From Flavihumibacter soli (GTDB lineage Bacteria; Bacteroidota; Bacteroidia; Sphingobacteriales; Sphingobacteriaceae), in assembly GCF_010692725.1 (NCBI RefSeq), contig NZ_JAAFZB010000096.1, forward strand, positions 1,240,001 to 1,304,000: a stretch of 64,000 bases of DNA. Direction: 5' to 3'. Position 1 is the first letter of the stretch, and every line of letters starts with the position of its first letter. Positions 33,306-43,077 of the stretch are shown one piece after another. Position numbers and translations under genes: made by a program. The notes beneath the pieces were generated by a model. That model had not been told where the DNA came from and did no database searches. It worked only from the letters and a program-made list of their open reading frames with translations.

Positions 33306-35672
33306 ATGAGGTTCGAAAAACGATTTTATATTCTTCTGCTAATACTCTGCTGTAATCTAAGTTTCAGCTTTGCATCCGTAAAGGATTTGCCTCTTGCTAA
33401 AGAAGGGATCCTGGATCTCAGAAATCGATCCTTCGAAAATAAGGTCGCTCTCGATGGCGAATGGGAATTTTACTGGAAACAGCTTTTAAACCCCGGGGAT
33501 AAAGCTCTTGCGGGTCGGGAAATTGTCAGATTTCCGTTCAGATGGGATGGCCAGGTTATTAATGGCGAAAAGCTTCCCTCATTCGGTTATGCAACTTACA
33601 AGCTCAGGATATTTTTACCTTCGAAAAGCGAATCTTTACTTCTTGCCCTTCCTGATGTTTATTCTGCAAGCAGCCTGTTCATAAATGGTAAACTGGTGGC
33701 AACAAATGGCAGGGTGGCAACAAATGAAAAGGATTTTGTTCCACACTGGGAATATAAAATGGTTGCGTTGCCGGAAGGAAAAGATACTTTGGACGTTATT
33801 CTCCAGATCTCCAATTTCACTCACAGTAAAGGGGGCATAAAAAAGTCGGTCGAGATAGGCAGTCAGAAAATGATGGAGTTGAGCCGGAAGCGTGATGAGG
33901 CAATTGACTTGATACTTACGGGCTGCTTGTTTATGGGCGGCTTCTTCTTTTTGGGTCTCTACCTCCTTGGTAACCGGGATAACGCCATCCTTTACTTTGC
34001 CTTGTTTTCAATGATCTACAGTTACCGCGTCGCGGGAATAGATAATTATGTATTACACTCCATCATGCCTGATATCCCCTGGTCCATCACCGTCCACATG
34101 GAGTATATCAGCCTGTTTATGGGAATCTGTTTTTTTGCCAGGTATTCCTTGTCTTTGTACCCGCAGGTAGTTAGCAAACGGATTATAGACATCATCAGCA
34201 TCGTTTGTATAACTTTTGCAGTAGTAACCCTGCTACTGCCGCCGATATTTTTCACCCGCCTGGTCAATCCCTTTTTATTTGTTGCTATTTTTTGCCTGGT
34301 TTACACGCCCTACGTTTATATTCTTGCTTATCGTAGAAAGAGTCCGGGATCTTTCTATTCTTTACTCAGTTCCTTCGCGTTAATTGCCGTTTTTGCTGTT
34401 TCCTTATTTTATTACTGGGGGATTCTTGCTCCTTACCGGATCTCTACATTTATAGCATATGTCGGGTTCTTCTTCCTGCAGTCACTGGTATTGTCACACA
34501 GAGTCTCATTTGTATTGAACAGAGCCAGAGAAGAAGCCGAACAGGGTCTGATTGCCAAGAGCGACTTTTTAAGCACCATGAGTCATGAGATCCGGACACC
34601 ACTGAACTCGGTGATCGGCATGAGCCATCTGCTACTAAAAAACAATCCCCGTCCCGACCAGATAGAGAAGCTGGAAGTGATGCTGTTTTCGGCAAATAAC
34701 CTGCTTTCAATCGTTAACGACGTATTGGATTACAACAAGATTGAGGCGGGAAAAATCACGTTTGAAAAGATTGAGATGGATCTTGCTTCCATCACGAGAA
34801 ATATCGTTAAAGCCTTACAGATATCTGCGGAAGATAAAGGCATCGATCTGAAATTGCAGGTGGATACTGCCTTGAAGAACAAGGTTTTGGGTGATCCGAC
34901 CCGCGTTTCCCAGGTTATCACGAACCTGGTACACAACGCAATCAAATTCACCCAGGCAGGTTACGTACAGGTAGGTATTGAAGTAACGGGACAAACCGAT
35001 CAGCATATCACAGCGCGGATCGAAGTAAAAGATACCGGTATAGGGATTTCGGCAGATAAGCAAAAGATCATTTTCGAACGCTTTACACAGGCAGATTCGT
35101 CTACTTCCCGCGGGTTTGGGGGTACAGGCTTAGGCCTTGCGATAAGCAAAAAGATACTGGAACTGCAGAATTCAGCCTTATGTCTTGATAGTGAAGAAGG
35201 AACCGGCTCCACCTTCTATTTCATTCAAACGTTTGAGAAAAGCATTAAAACGATCGAGCAGAAAGAACATGAGGACAGCCTGCCAAAAGAAGAAAATAAA
35301 CCACTCACGGGCATTTCGGTTCTTCTGGTTGAAGATAATGCCATGAATGTGATGGTGGCCCAGTCATTCCTGCAGCGATGGGGCGCCACTATTGACGTTG
35401 CCGTAAACGGGCAGGAAGCGCTGGACAAAATTGACACATCCCGGCATAGGTTAGTGTTGATGGATCTGCACATGCCGGTAATGGATGGTTATGAGGCCAC
35501 CCGCCAGATGCGTGCAAATAACGTCACTATACCCATTGTGGCGCTCACCGCTGATCTGCCCAGGGAAATAGAAGCTGAAGTCAGGGAAACCGGGATAGAT
35601 GATATCGTTGTAAAACCATTTTTACCGGACGAGCTGTACCGTAAGGTGCTTCATCACGTTAATTCGAAATAA
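33306..35672 (+). CDS. Hybrid histidine kinase with 7TMR-DISM sensor and receiver domain
   Basis: 788 residues from ATG 33306; a TTG at 33288 would add six residues before the signal peptide, so ATG is preferred (MRFEKRFYILLLILCCNLSF). Domains: signal peptide 1-24; extracellular beta domain about 25-190 (DISMED2-like, with LDGEWEFYWKQLLNP); seven membrane segments about 200-400 (7TMR-DISM); HisKA with SDFLSTMSHEIRTPLNSVIG (phospho-acceptor His); HATPase with NLVHNAIKFT, DTGIGIS, FGGTGLGLAIS; receiver about 670-788 with VLLVEDNAMN and VLMDLHMPVMDGYEA (phospho-acceptor Asp). No output domain, so signalling passes through a phosphorelay to an unknown partner. Confidence 0.94.
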   Translation: MRFEKRFYILLLILCCNLSFSFASVKDLPLAKEGILDLRNRSFENKVALDGEWEFYWKQLLNPGDKALAGREIVRFPFRWDGQVINGEKLPSFGYATYKLRIFLPSKSESLLLALPDVYSASSLFINGKLVATNGRVATNEKDFVPHWEYKMVALPEGKDTLDVILQISNFTHSKGGIKKSVEIGSQKMMELSRKRDEAIDLILTGCLFMGGFFFLGLYLLGNRDNAILYFALFSMIYSYRVAGIDNYVLHSIMPDIPWSITVHMEYISLFMGICFFARYSLSLYPQVVSKRIIDIISIVCITFAVVTLLLPPIFFTRLVNPFLFVAIFCLVYTPYVYILAYRRKSPGSFYSLLSSFALIAVFAVSLFYYWGILAPYRISTFIAYVGFFFLQSLVLSHRVSFVLNRAREEAEQGLIAKSDFLSTMSHEIRTPLNSVIGMSHLLLKNNPRPDQIEKLEVMLFSANNLLSIVNDVLDYNKIEAGKITFEKIEMDLASITRNIVKALQISAEDKGIDLKLQVDTALKNKVLGDPTRVSQVITNLVHNAIKFTQAGYVQVGIEVTGQTDQHITARIEVKDTGIGISADKQKIIFERFTQADSSTSRGFGGTGLGLAISKKILELQNSALCLDSEEGTGSTFYFIQTFEKSIKTIEQKEHEDSLPKEENKPLTGISVLLVEDNAMNVMVAQSFLQRWGATIDVAVNGQEALDKIDTSRHRLVLMDLHMPVMDGYEATRQMRANNVTIPIVALTADLPREIEAEVRETGIDDIVVKPFLPDELYRKVLHHVNSK

Positions 35673-35773
35673 CAGTATTGCACTGTCTGTCCGGCCAGGC
35701 AGCAGACCGGATTATCATTCGGGTGTTTTCTTATATTTATGGCTGTTCCAATAAATATATTCAAGCTCCGTGT

Positions 35774-36865
35774 ATGAAAATCATCTTTAGCACACTTTTA
35801 GTTCTATTGACTTTTACCCAGGCATTTGCGCAGCAACCCGTCCGGATAGCCATTGCCGGCCTGAGCCATGGCCATGTTGACTGGATATTCAATCGCAGGG
35901 ATAAAAAAGATGTTATTCTGGCCGGAATCTATGAACCCAACAAGGCACTGGCTGAGAAATACGCTGCAAGATACAAAGTGGATAAAGCCCTTTTCTTTAC
36001 AGACCTGGGCAGGATGCTGGAAGAGGTCAAGCCGCAGGCGGTTTCTGCCTTCGGACCTACAAACGAACATATTAATATTGTAAGGGCCTGCGCCCCGCTT
36101 AAGATTCATGTCATGGTCGAAAAGCCATTGGCGACGACTTTTGCTGATGCCCGGGAGATCCAATCACTTGCAGCAAAACACGGAACGCAGGTATTAACAA
36201 ATTTTGAAACGTCCTGGTATGCGAGTAATCAGCATTTGAATGACTTGTCTAAAACGGGCAGGCTTGGTGAAATTCGAAAAGTGCTGGTTAACGATGGACA
36301 TCAGGGGCCGAAGGAGATCGGTGTGAGCAGTGAATTCCTGGAGATCCTTACTGATCCCGTAAAAAATGGGGGCGGAGCCTTAACGGATTTCGGATGTTAT
36401 GGAGCTAACCTCATGACCTGGCTTATGAATGGTGAAAGACCCCTTTCTGTCACCGCAGTGACCCATCAAAATAAGCCCGCTATTTATAAGCGGGTCGATG
36501 ATGAGACGACCATCATCCTTCAATATTCCAAAGCACAGTGTATAATCCAGGCGTCTTGGAACTGGACCTTTTCGCGCAAGGACATGGAAGTGTATGGAAC
36601 GAAGGGTTACGCAATAGCAGCAGACGGAACGACGGTGCGTCAGCGTCTGGAAGAAAGATCCCCTGAACAGCTCGTTAAGCTTGATCCGAGATCTGAACCC
36701 TATAACGATCCCTTCTCATACCTCGCCGCGGTTATAAGCGGCAGAGTTCGGCCTGAGCAGAACGATCAATATGGACTACCAGTAAATGTGCTTGTCGTCG
36801 AAATTCTTGAAGCCGCGAGGGAATCGGCAAAACAAAACAAGACAATATTTTTGCAGGGATCGTAA
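35774..36865 (+). CDS. Gfo/Idh/MocA-family oxidoreductase, secreted
   Basis: 363 residues from ATG 35774; an upstream ATG at 35678 would add 32 residues without a signal peptide, whereas 35774 gives MKIIFSTLLVLLTFTQAFAQ. The Rossmann N-half starts VRIAIAGLSHGHVDWIF, and a central EKPLATTFADA (EKP motif, catalytic Lys) is typical. Residues about 210-260 match the C-terminal GFO_IDH_MocA_C fold (GGALTDFGCYGANLMTWL). These enzymes act as NAD(P)-dependent dehydrogenases on sugars; exported members are common in Bacteroidota polysaccharide metabolism. Monocistronic here. Confidence 0.88.
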   Translation: MKIIFSTLLVLLTFTQAFAQQPVRIAIAGLSHGHVDWIFNRRDKKDVILAGIYEPNKALAEKYAARYKVDKALFFTDLGRMLEEVKPQAVSAFGPTNEHINIVRACAPLKIHVMVEKPLATTFADAREIQSLAAKHGTQVLTNFETSWYASNQHLNDLSKTGRLGEIRKVLVNDGHQGPKEIGVSSEFLEILTDPVKNGGGALTDFGCYGANLMTWLMNGERPLSVTAVTHQNKPAIYKRVDDETTIILQYSKAQCIIQASWNWTFSRKDMEVYGTKGYAIAADGTTVRQRLEERSPEQLVKLDPRSEPYNDPFSYLAAVISGRVRPEQNDQYGLPVNVLVVEILEAARESAKQNKTIFLQGS

Positions 36866-36892
36866 CATGTGATAATTTTAGCTGGTTGACAG

Positions 36893-37270
36893 TTAAAACA
36901 TTGTATTATCATTCATCGAGTGTTTCGGAATCACCTGCAGCACATCCCAGTGCTCAATGATCTTCCCATTCTCATCGAACCGGAATATATCAATTCCTGC
37001 ATAATCCTTATCTCCCGGCCAGTGCTGAAAACAATGTAATACAACTAAATCCCTTTCCCCTATTACTTTTTTAAACTCCACTTTTTTGCCAGGGTATTCT
37101 TCAGCCATCCTGTTAAAGTAGTCTATAAAGGCCTGCTTTCCATCGCCGACATGGGGATTATGCTGCGTGTAGTTGATCCCTGTATACAGGTCGATGGCTT
37201 CAGTGGGCTTACATTGATTAAACATTAGATCATAGAATGCTACTGCATTCTGTTTGTTCAGGGCTACCAT
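36893..37270 (-). CDS. SnoaL-like/NTF2-fold protein
   Basis: 125 residues. [25 protein letters not shown] and [20 protein letters not shown] are the SnoaL-like (NTF2 cone) motifs, and the end [20 protein letters not shown] and EHWDVLQ form the second half of the barrel. Such proteins are polyketide-cyclase-like or ester-cleaving enzymes of unknown role in many bacteria. No signal peptide. Located between the GFO oxidoreductase (opposite strand) and a GNAT gene. Confidence 0.8.
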   Translation of the reverse strand: MVALNKQNAVAFYDLMFNQCKPTEAIDLYTGINYTQHNPHVGDGKQAFIDYFNRMAEEYPGKKVEFKKVIGERDLVVLHCFQHWPGDKDYAGIDIFRFDENGKIIEHWDVLQVIPKHSMNDNTMF

Positions 37271-37497
37271 TCGCTATTGTTTAAGTACAGTCAAATTATT
37301 CAATAAAAACTGCATGAACAAGTACCTTAGGGTCCCAACAGGACAATAAACGAAACCTGATGTTGAATTAAGCAGTAAAACAGGCAAAACCTAAGGGAGC
37401 TGCGATATATTTCCATTGCTTGCTCCCGGAATTATACTAGATTCAATTAATAATTTGCGTTGTTTTTAATCCTCGAACCGAACAGCATACTCCCTAT

Positions 37498-38076
37498 ATG
37501 ATCAAATTAGAATATTTCACTGCGGATGATTTCCCAAAACTGATAGAATGGATAAGTGATGAAGAATTATTGCTGAACTGGGCGGGCTCCGCTTTTCGTT
37601 TCCCCCTGACTGATGATAAGTTAAACTGGTACATAAAAGGGGCAAATAACTTCGATGAGTCCGACACGTTGATCTATAAGGCAGTGGATACAAGTACCGG
37701 CCTGACGGTAGGGCATATCTCTTTGACGGCTGTAAACCGGTCGAACCGATCAGCCCGTATCACAAGGGTGATCGTAGGTAATCCGGCCGAGCGGGGAAAG
37801 AAAATTGGCGAGCAGATGATCAAGGCAATCATGCATACCGGTTTTAAGGAACTTAAGCTGCATCGTATGAGTCTCGGTGTTTATGATTTCAACGAGCCTG
37901 CTATTCGTTGCTATAAAAAGTGCGGGTTTAATGTGGATGGGATACTAAGAGATATCAGCCGGCATGGCGATTCATTTTGGAGCATCATGGAAATGAGCAT
38001 ACTGGAAAATGAGTGGTTTGAGAAGTATTCCGGGCAGCAGAGTTTAGCCCCGGTTTCGGAGATAAGCAGCGATTAG
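37498..38076 (+). CDS. GNAT-family N-acetyltransferase
   Basis: 192 residues. The acetyl-CoA pyrophosphate-binding motif appears as RVIVGNPAERGKKIGEQMIK (R-x-x-G-x-G/A like, at about 95-115), followed by LHRMSLGVYDFNEPAIRCY and KKCGFNVDGILRD, the classical C-terminal part of Acetyltransf_1/3 proteins. Substrate unknown. Start at ATG 37498 gives MIKLEYFTADDFPKLIEWI, the normal N-terminus of the family. The 227 bp upstream contain nothing I recognise. Confidence 0.87.
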   Translation: MIKLEYFTADDFPKLIEWISDEELLLNWAGSAFRFPLTDDKLNWYIKGANNFDESDTLIYKAVDTSTGLTVGHISLTAVNRSNRSARITRVIVGNPAERGKKIGEQMIKAIMHTGFKELKLHRMSLGVYDFNEPAIRCYKKCGFNVDGILRDISRHGDSFWSIMEMSILENEWFEKYSGQQSLAPVSEISSD

Positions 38077-38112
38077 TCGCAAAGAAGAATCAACTAACTC
38101 ATCTGCCGCTAA

Positions 38113-39183
38113 TTAATTAGCTTTTTTCGCGCGCTCGTACTGAACAGGCCATTGAATATCATCTCCTAACTGGCTTGCCGCATGCAGCGGAAAATAAGGA
38201 TCACGCAATAGTTGCCGTGCAAGGATAATGACATCGGCTTTCTGTGACTGCAGGATGGACTCCGCATGCATTGCATTTGTGATCAGTCCAACCGCGCCGG
38301 TTAGTATTCCTGCATCGTGCTTAATACGCTCGGAGAACTCTACCTGGTAACCAGGACCGGTGCTGATCTTCGCATAAGAAACCAGGCCTCCGGAGGAGCA
38401 GTCAATCAGGTCAACACCCGTATGCTTTAATAGCCTGCAAAGTTCAATAGATTGTTTAATATCCCAGCCTCCTTCTGCCCAGTCAGTTGCAGAGATCCGC
38501 ACAAAAAGCGGCAGGTCCTGCGGCCAAACATTCTGAACTGCTTCCAACACTTCCATTAAGAAACGGATCCTGTTCTCAAACGAACCTCCGTAATGATCCT
38601 CCCGCTTGTTGCTTAGAGGCGACAGGAACTGATGAATGAGATATCCATGGGCTGCGTGAATTTCAAGAACTTTAAAACCTGCCTCCAATGCTCTTTCGGT
38701 AGCTGCTGCAAAGTCAATTGCCATCTGGCGAATCTGTGTATCTGTTAATGCGATGGGAGCTTCATCGTCTTCGCGAAACGGGATAGCACTGGGAGCCAGG
38801 GTTTGCCAGCCACCGTCGCTTTTCTTTACAAACTTACCGCCTGACCATGGTGGCAGGGTGCTTGCCTTCCGGCCTGCGTGAGCCAGTTGTATTCCAGCCA
38901 CGGAGCCGTTCTGATGAATAAATTCCGTTATCCGTTTTAAGCCTGGGATATGCTCGTCTGTCCATAATCCGAGGTCAGAAGCGGAGATCCGCCCCTCCGG
39001 CGACACGGCAGTGGCCTCCGCGATGATCAGGGCAGCCCCGCCTATTGCCCGGCTTCCGAGGTGTACCATGTGCCAGTCGTTCGCAAAGCCCTCTTCGCTG
39101 GAATATTGACACATCGGCGAAACAACGATGCGGTTCTTTAAATGGAGGCTTTTTATAATGAGGGGCGAGAAGAGTGCAGACAT
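38113..39183 (-). CDS. NADH:flavin oxidoreductase, old yellow enzyme (YqjM/NamA type)
   Basis: 356 residues, TIM-barrel flavoprotein. MSALFSPLIIKSLHLKNRIV and VSPMCQYSSEEGFANDWHMV are the YqjM-group start, with Cys of the CQYS motif modulating FMN potential. IQLAHAGRKAS carries the substrate-binding His pair, HAAHGYLIHQFLSPLSNKR the catalytic region, and GAVGLI with AVARQLL-like ARQLLRDP ends the FMN phosphate site. It reduces activated alkenes using NADPH. Located 139 bp before (on the minus strand after) the MFS gene; not obviously in an operon. Confidence 0.93.
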   Translation of the reverse strand: MSALFSPLIIKSLHLKNRIVVSPMCQYSSEEGFANDWHMVHLGSRAIGGAALIIAEATAVSPEGRISASDLGLWTDEHIPGLKRITEFIHQNGSVAGIQLAHAGRKASTLPPWSGGKFVKKSDGGWQTLAPSAIPFREDDEAPIALTDTQIRQMAIDFAAATERALEAGFKVLEIHAAHGYLIHQFLSPLSNKREDHYGGSFENRIRFLMEVLEAVQNVWPQDLPLFVRISATDWAEGGWDIKQSIELCRLLKHTGVDLIDCSSGGLVSYAKISTGPGYQVEFSERIKHDAGILTGAVGLITNAMHAESILQSQKADVIILARQLLRDPYFPLHAASQLGDDIQWPVQYERAKKAN

Positions 39184-39322
39184 AATCCGGAGCTTGGTCT
39201 TTTATAACAGGTACACTCAGCCTATGTTTACAATTTCGGCAGGCGAACCATCAAATGGACACACCTCGGTCATAAATGTGGTAATACTTTTCCTAACACC
39301 GATCAGGAGATTAACGTATCAA

Positions 39323-40513
39323 TTAGCAGGTGACTAGTTCTTCCTCCGAAGCTACGACGAGTTCCTTCGGAGCCCTTTGATATCTGATTAATATTAGGGC
39401 CAGCGCGGCTCCCGTCACCGCCATTAAAGCGCCAACCAGCTGCGGAGAAGCGTAGCCAAAGCCCATGATAATCGGCAGACCGCCAAGGAAGGCCCCCAGC
39501 GCATTGCCGATATTAAAAGCTGCCTGTGTCGCTGCAGCACCCAGCATCTCTGAACCTTCGGCCGTTTTAATCATCAGTACCTGTATAGGTGAGCCGATAG
39601 CCATTGAAAGGCTACCCGCAACAAATGTCATTACAAGGGAAAGTATCTGGTTCCCGGAGATGAAATAGATGGTGATCAGGGCTCCTGTCATGCAAAGTAA
39701 AAGTATCATACAAGCTTTCACCGGCTGTACCCTGTCAGCAAGCCGCCCGCCAGCGAAGTTTCCGGCAACCATACCCAGACCCGCAAGGATCATGATATAA
39801 GGAACCCGGTTAGCGGAGAAGCCTGACACCTCGGTCATTAACGGTGCTATATAACTGATCCAGGCAAATAATCCCCCTGTGCCGATCGCGGTGATAGACA
39901 GGATAAGCCACGCCTCCCTGCGTTTAAAGAAACCCAGTTCGGAACGGATATTCCCCGACCGCTTCACCGGCAGTGCTGGAAGCCAAAAATGGATAAATAA
40001 CAAGGTCACCACGCCTATCAATGCAATAAGTCCGAATGTAAACCGCCACGAAAATTCATGACCGATATAAGTACCGATAGGTACAGAAACTAGGTTTGCA
40101 ACAGTAAGTCCGGCGAACATTAGGGAGATGGTCTGCGCCACTTTTCCTTTCTCAGCCAGTCTGCTTGCCACAACGGAACCTACACCGAAGAATGCTCCAT
40201 GCGGCAGTCCGGATAGAAAGCGTGAAATAAGAAGCGTGATATTGTCAGGTGCGAATGCGGAAAATGCATTAAAGACGGTGAACATGACCATCAACGTCCA
40301 TAATATTTTCTTAGGTGCAAAGTTACTGCTGAAGGCTACCAGCAAAGGCGCTCCGATAACAACCCCGAGTGCATAAGCTGAGATTAGGTATCCGGCTTCC
40401 GGAATACTGATATTGAAGTCCCGGGCCACATCCGGAAGCATGCCCATCATCACAAATTCTGTGGTTCCTATACCAAGTCCTCCTAGTGTAAGAGGAAGAA
40501 TGTTCTTTTTCAC
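39323..40513 (-). CDS. MFS transporter, DHA1 drug-efflux/arabinose-efflux-like
   Basis: 396 residues with twelve predicted membrane segments. Start PLTLGGLGIGTTEFVMMGML, motif A-like loop, SRFLSGLPHGAFFGVGSVVA and GRLADRVQPVKA (motif A between helices 2-3 in the second half) are typical of AraJ/YdhP-type DHA1 carriers. It likely exports a drug or sugar with proton exchange; substrate unknown. A palindromic operator-like site lies about 85 bp upstream (40598-40618). No regulator gene is beside it. Confidence 0.88.
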   Translation of the reverse strand: MKKNILPLTLGGLGIGTTEFVMMGMLPDVARDFNISIPEAGYLISAYALGVVIGAPLLVAFSSNFAPKKILWTLMVMFTVFNAFSAFAPDNITLLISRFLSGLPHGAFFGVGSVVASRLAEKGKVAQTISLMFAGLTVANLVSVPIGTYIGHEFSWRFTFGLIALIGVVTLLFIHFWLPALPVKRSGNIRSELGFFKRREAWLILSITAIGTGGLFAWISYIAPLMTEVSGFSANRVPYIMILAGLGMVAGNFAGGRLADRVQPVKACMILLLCMTGALITIYFISGNQILSLVMTFVAGSLSMAIGSPIQVLMIKTAEGSEMLGAAATQAAFNIGNALGAFLGGLPIIMGFGYASPQLVGALMAVTGAALALILIRYQRAPKELVVASEEELVTC

Positions 40514-40832
40514 CGCTGTCCTTTCTTTTAGAAAAAAGCATTCCCGTAGGTTAAGAGGGAGATGATTTATGTGAATTACTAAAACTCACGAACAAAGATA
40601 GTGTATTTTGTACACTATTGGTAAATGCCCTAAAGAAATTAGATTCAAAGTACAGAGGGTAAGTCTAAAGGCCTCGATATCAGGGAATACTTGCGGTCCC
40701 TGACCTATTGTCTTTTCACTCCGGCAATGAATTTGGATTGCGTGTGCTGACTGTGAAGTCACACCAAAAGATGAAAAGAACCTGGCCGTCCTGGTAAGTA
40801 AAATCCCCGGGAGTGGAAGCTACTACCTCAGC
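40514..40832. other. Intergenic region between MFS and nadD genes
   Basis: 319 bp. It contains a palindrome at 40598-40618 (listed) and a weak 7-base hairpin (TCAGGGA 40680-40686, TCCCTGA 40697-40703). No credible gene of more than about 30 codons is seen. Confidence 0.6.
40598..40618. promoter_or_regulatory. Palindromic operator-like site upstream of MFS gene
   Basis: ATAGTGTA (40598-40605), spacer TTTTG, TACACTAT (40611-40618): perfect 8-base arms with a 5-base spacer, the shape of a winged-helix (HxlR/MarR-type) repressor site. It lies 85 bp upstream of the MFS start on its promoter side. Confidence 0.5.
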
Positions 40833-41408
40833 TCAGGCTTTGTACAAGTTTTTACTTTCTATAAACTTCAACACTTCATCCTGAACAAAGAACTTGATAT
40901 TCTTTCCTTCTTTTACAGACTTGCGAATAAAGGTGGCAGACAATTCCATCAAAGGTGTTTGCGTGAACGATATGGATGGATGATCTTTGAACTCCGGACT
41001 ATCATATCCAGGGCGCGGGTAGATATGTACGTGGTAATCCCGTAGAATCAGTTCGTAATTTTTCCATTTCTTTAATGAAACGAGATTGTCTGAACCCATG
41101 ATCAGGCTGAACTGGTGCTCTGGGTACCGTTCGTGAAGGAAAGCCAGGGTGTCTATTGTATAGGAAGGCTGCGGCAGTTTCAATTCCACATCACTCACCC
41201 GGAGGTTCTGAGCATCTTCAATAGCCAGCTTAGCCATCTCCAGCCGGTCGTACATGTTGATCAGGTCGCCCTTCTCTTTAAGCGGATTCTGAGGGGAAAC
41301 TACCAGCCACACCTGGTCCAGATCTGTATGATTAGCCATGTAATTGGCTATGATCAGGTGACCGATATGAACGGGGTTAAAAGAGCCGAAGAATAAACCA
41401 ATTTTCAT
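40833..41408 (-). CDS. nadD: Nicotinate-nucleotide adenylyltransferase
   Basis: 191 residues. GLFFGSFNPVHIGHLIIANY is the nucleotidyltransferase signature (G-x-F/G-P-x-H-x-GH), and the ISFTQTPLMELSATFIRKS end carries the ISxTxIR motif. NadD joins ATP and nicotinate mononucleotide to make deamido-NAD. It is followed upstream on the same strand by gmk after 23 bp and then yicC; the three form a conserved Bacteroidota cluster. Confidence 0.94.
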   Translation of the reverse strand: MKIGLFFGSFNPVHIGHLIIANYMANHTDLDQVWLVVSPQNPLKEKGDLINMYDRLEMAKLAIEDAQNLRVSDVELKLPQPSYTIDTLAFLHERYPEHQFSLIMGSDNLVSLKKWKNYELILRDYHVHIYPRPGYDSPEFKDHPSISFTQTPLMELSATFIRKSVKEGKNIKFFVQDEVLKFIESKNLYKA

Positions 41409-41431
41409 TAATTCCGAAATCGGGTAAAAAT

Positions 41432-42001
41432 TTAATTTTTAACAAAGTTCTCGATCATTTCTTCCGCTTCGGCACAAGCTACCGATAAGTCGTAATTCTT
41501 CAGGATGATGTCAAACTGGTCTGCGTACTTAAGCTCCTTGTCAGCTTTCTTAAAACGTTCGGCCAGTTTTTCCGCACTATCCGTTCCGCGACCGGTAAGG
41601 CGTTCGATCAGTACCTCCAGGGAGGGCGGCTGAACAAAGATTGCCAAAGCCTGGTCGCCAAATTTTTTCTTGAGGTGCAGGCCACCGATTACATCAATAT
41701 CAAATATTACATGTTTGCCCTGGGACCAGATGCGTTCAATTTCTGAACGAAGCGTACCGTAAAAGGTACCGCTATACACTTCTTCAAATTCTACAAAATC
41801 TTTCTGTGCAATCTTGTGTAGGAATTCTTCTTTCGTAATGAAATAGTAGTCCTGTCCATGCACCTCGTCACCACGTTTTTGCCTTGTTGTTGCCGAAATG
41901 GAAAATGACAGCTCGGGGAACTTGCGAAGCAGGTGATGTACGATGGTGGTTTTCCCGGCACCCGAAGGAGCTGAAAAGATAATGAGTTTGCCGTCTGCCA
42001 T
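41432..42001 (-). CDS. gmk: Guanylate kinase
   Basis: 189 residues. LIIFSAPSGAGKTTIVHHLL (P-loop) at residues 5-24, ATTRQKRGDEVHGQDYYFI (GMP-binding region with the Thr-Arg motif) and FVEFEEVYSGTFYGT follow the guanylate kinase pattern, and DIDVIGGLHLKK is the third core block. It converts GMP to GDP. Sits between yicC and nadD on the minus strand. Confidence 0.96.
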   Translation of the reverse strand: MADGKLIIFSAPSGAGKTTIVHHLLRKFPELSFSISATTRQKRGDEVHGQDYYFITKEEFLHKIAQKDFVEFEEVYSGTFYGTLRSEIERIWSQGKHVIFDIDVIGGLHLKKKFGDQALAIFVQPPSLEVLIERLTGRGTDSAEKLAERFKKADKELKYADQFDIILKNYDLSVACAEAEEMIENFVKN

Positions 42002-42070
42002 GTTTGTTTCTCAATGTAAGTTGTTCATGGCAATAGCCTTCGCTTACCTGCAACTATACCTGGTAAATAC

Positions 42071-42946
42071 CTATAATACGTTTAATAACTGTTCTTTGAT
42101 CTTCTCGAGTTCTTCCTTCATGCCGACAACGATCTGTTGTATTTTGGCGTCGTTGGCCTTGGAACCCATCGTATTTATCTCCCGGCCTATTTCCTGGGAA
42201 ATGAAACCAAGCTTCTTTCCATTGGCATCGGTACCCTTCAACGCTTCAATAAAATAATCACAATGACTCTTCAGACGGATCTTCTCCTCAGTTATATCGA
42301 GTTTATCAATATAAAAGATGAGTTCCTGCTCAAAGCGATTGTAATCAACATTGTCTTTACCCACAGCTTCTTCCAGGAAATGATTGAGACGTTCCCGGAT
42401 CTGGGGTATGCGGTTAGGCTCCTGTTCTTCCACCAGTTTCATGCCTTCCAGGATGTTATTAATCCTGAATATCAGGTCCTGCTTTAGAACATTACCCTCA
42501 TCGATACGAAAGTTCTGAAAGTTCTGAAGCGCTTCCTCAAACGTTTTATAGAGTATCTTCCACTCATCTTCACTCACTGCGTCCGACTCGTATTGTATGA
42601 CCTCGGGGAAATTTAAGGCCATCTGCAGCAGATTACTCGCGTTATCGCCCAATTCCGAAGCAGCGGACTTTAATTGCTGGTAATACGCTTTCAGAAGATC
42701 CTGGTTTATGGTAGCGGTTTTCGCCATCACTTCCGAATGCTCCACATAGATACTAATGTTGACTTTACCACGTTCAATCTGCTTGCTGCAGTCATTGCGA
42801 AGTAGAAACTCTTTATCAGAGAAAGCTTTGGGAAGCTTTAAGGCAAGTTCCAGAAACTTGCTGTTTAATGATTTGATCTCAACTGTATATTTTGCCTGTG
42901 CAAAATCGTTTGCAGCCAGGCCATAGCCGGTCATTGATTTTATCAT
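42071..42946 (-). CDS. YicC family protein (stress-linked endoribonuclease family)
   Basis: 291 residues. The start MIKSMTGYGLAANDF is a hallmark of YicC, followed by VEIKSLNSKFLEL; the end has the conserved LGFISQEIGREINTMGSKAND-like block (DUF1732). YicC proteins are ribonucleases affecting small-RNA or mRNA turnover in E. coli. It begins the nadD cluster and is separated from gmk by 69 bp, so gmk and nadD may also have an own promoter. The gene is divergent from a carboxypeptidase-regulatory-domain gene. Confidence 0.9.
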   Translation of the reverse strand: MIKSMTGYGLAANDFAQAKYTVEIKSLNSKFLELALKLPKAFSDKEFLLRNDCSKQIERGKVNISIYVEHSEVMAKTATINQDLLKAYYQQLKSAASELGDNASNLLQMALNFPEVIQYESDAVSEDEWKILYKTFEEALQNFQNFRIDEGNVLKQDLIFRINNILEGMKLVEEQEPNRIPQIRERLNHFLEEAVGKDNVDYNRFEQELIFYIDKLDITEEKIRLKSHCDYFIEALKGTDANGKKLGFISQEIGREINTMGSKANDAKIQQIVVGMKEELEKIKEQLLNVL

Positions 42947-43077
42947 CGGGCAAAGATAAGATTTATTGGCAAAACGTCCGGATATGTCTGACGGTCTGAT
43001 TTAACATATTTTAGCATTTGGTACAAATCGCTTTCCTTAAGTTTGGTCTCTCCCGCGCGACAAATTATTTTTATTGA

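Noticed and set aside
40700-40860. Short reading frames in the MFS-nadD spacer that resemble a decayed gene
   Set aside because: The pieces are short, interrupted by stops and match no family I know.
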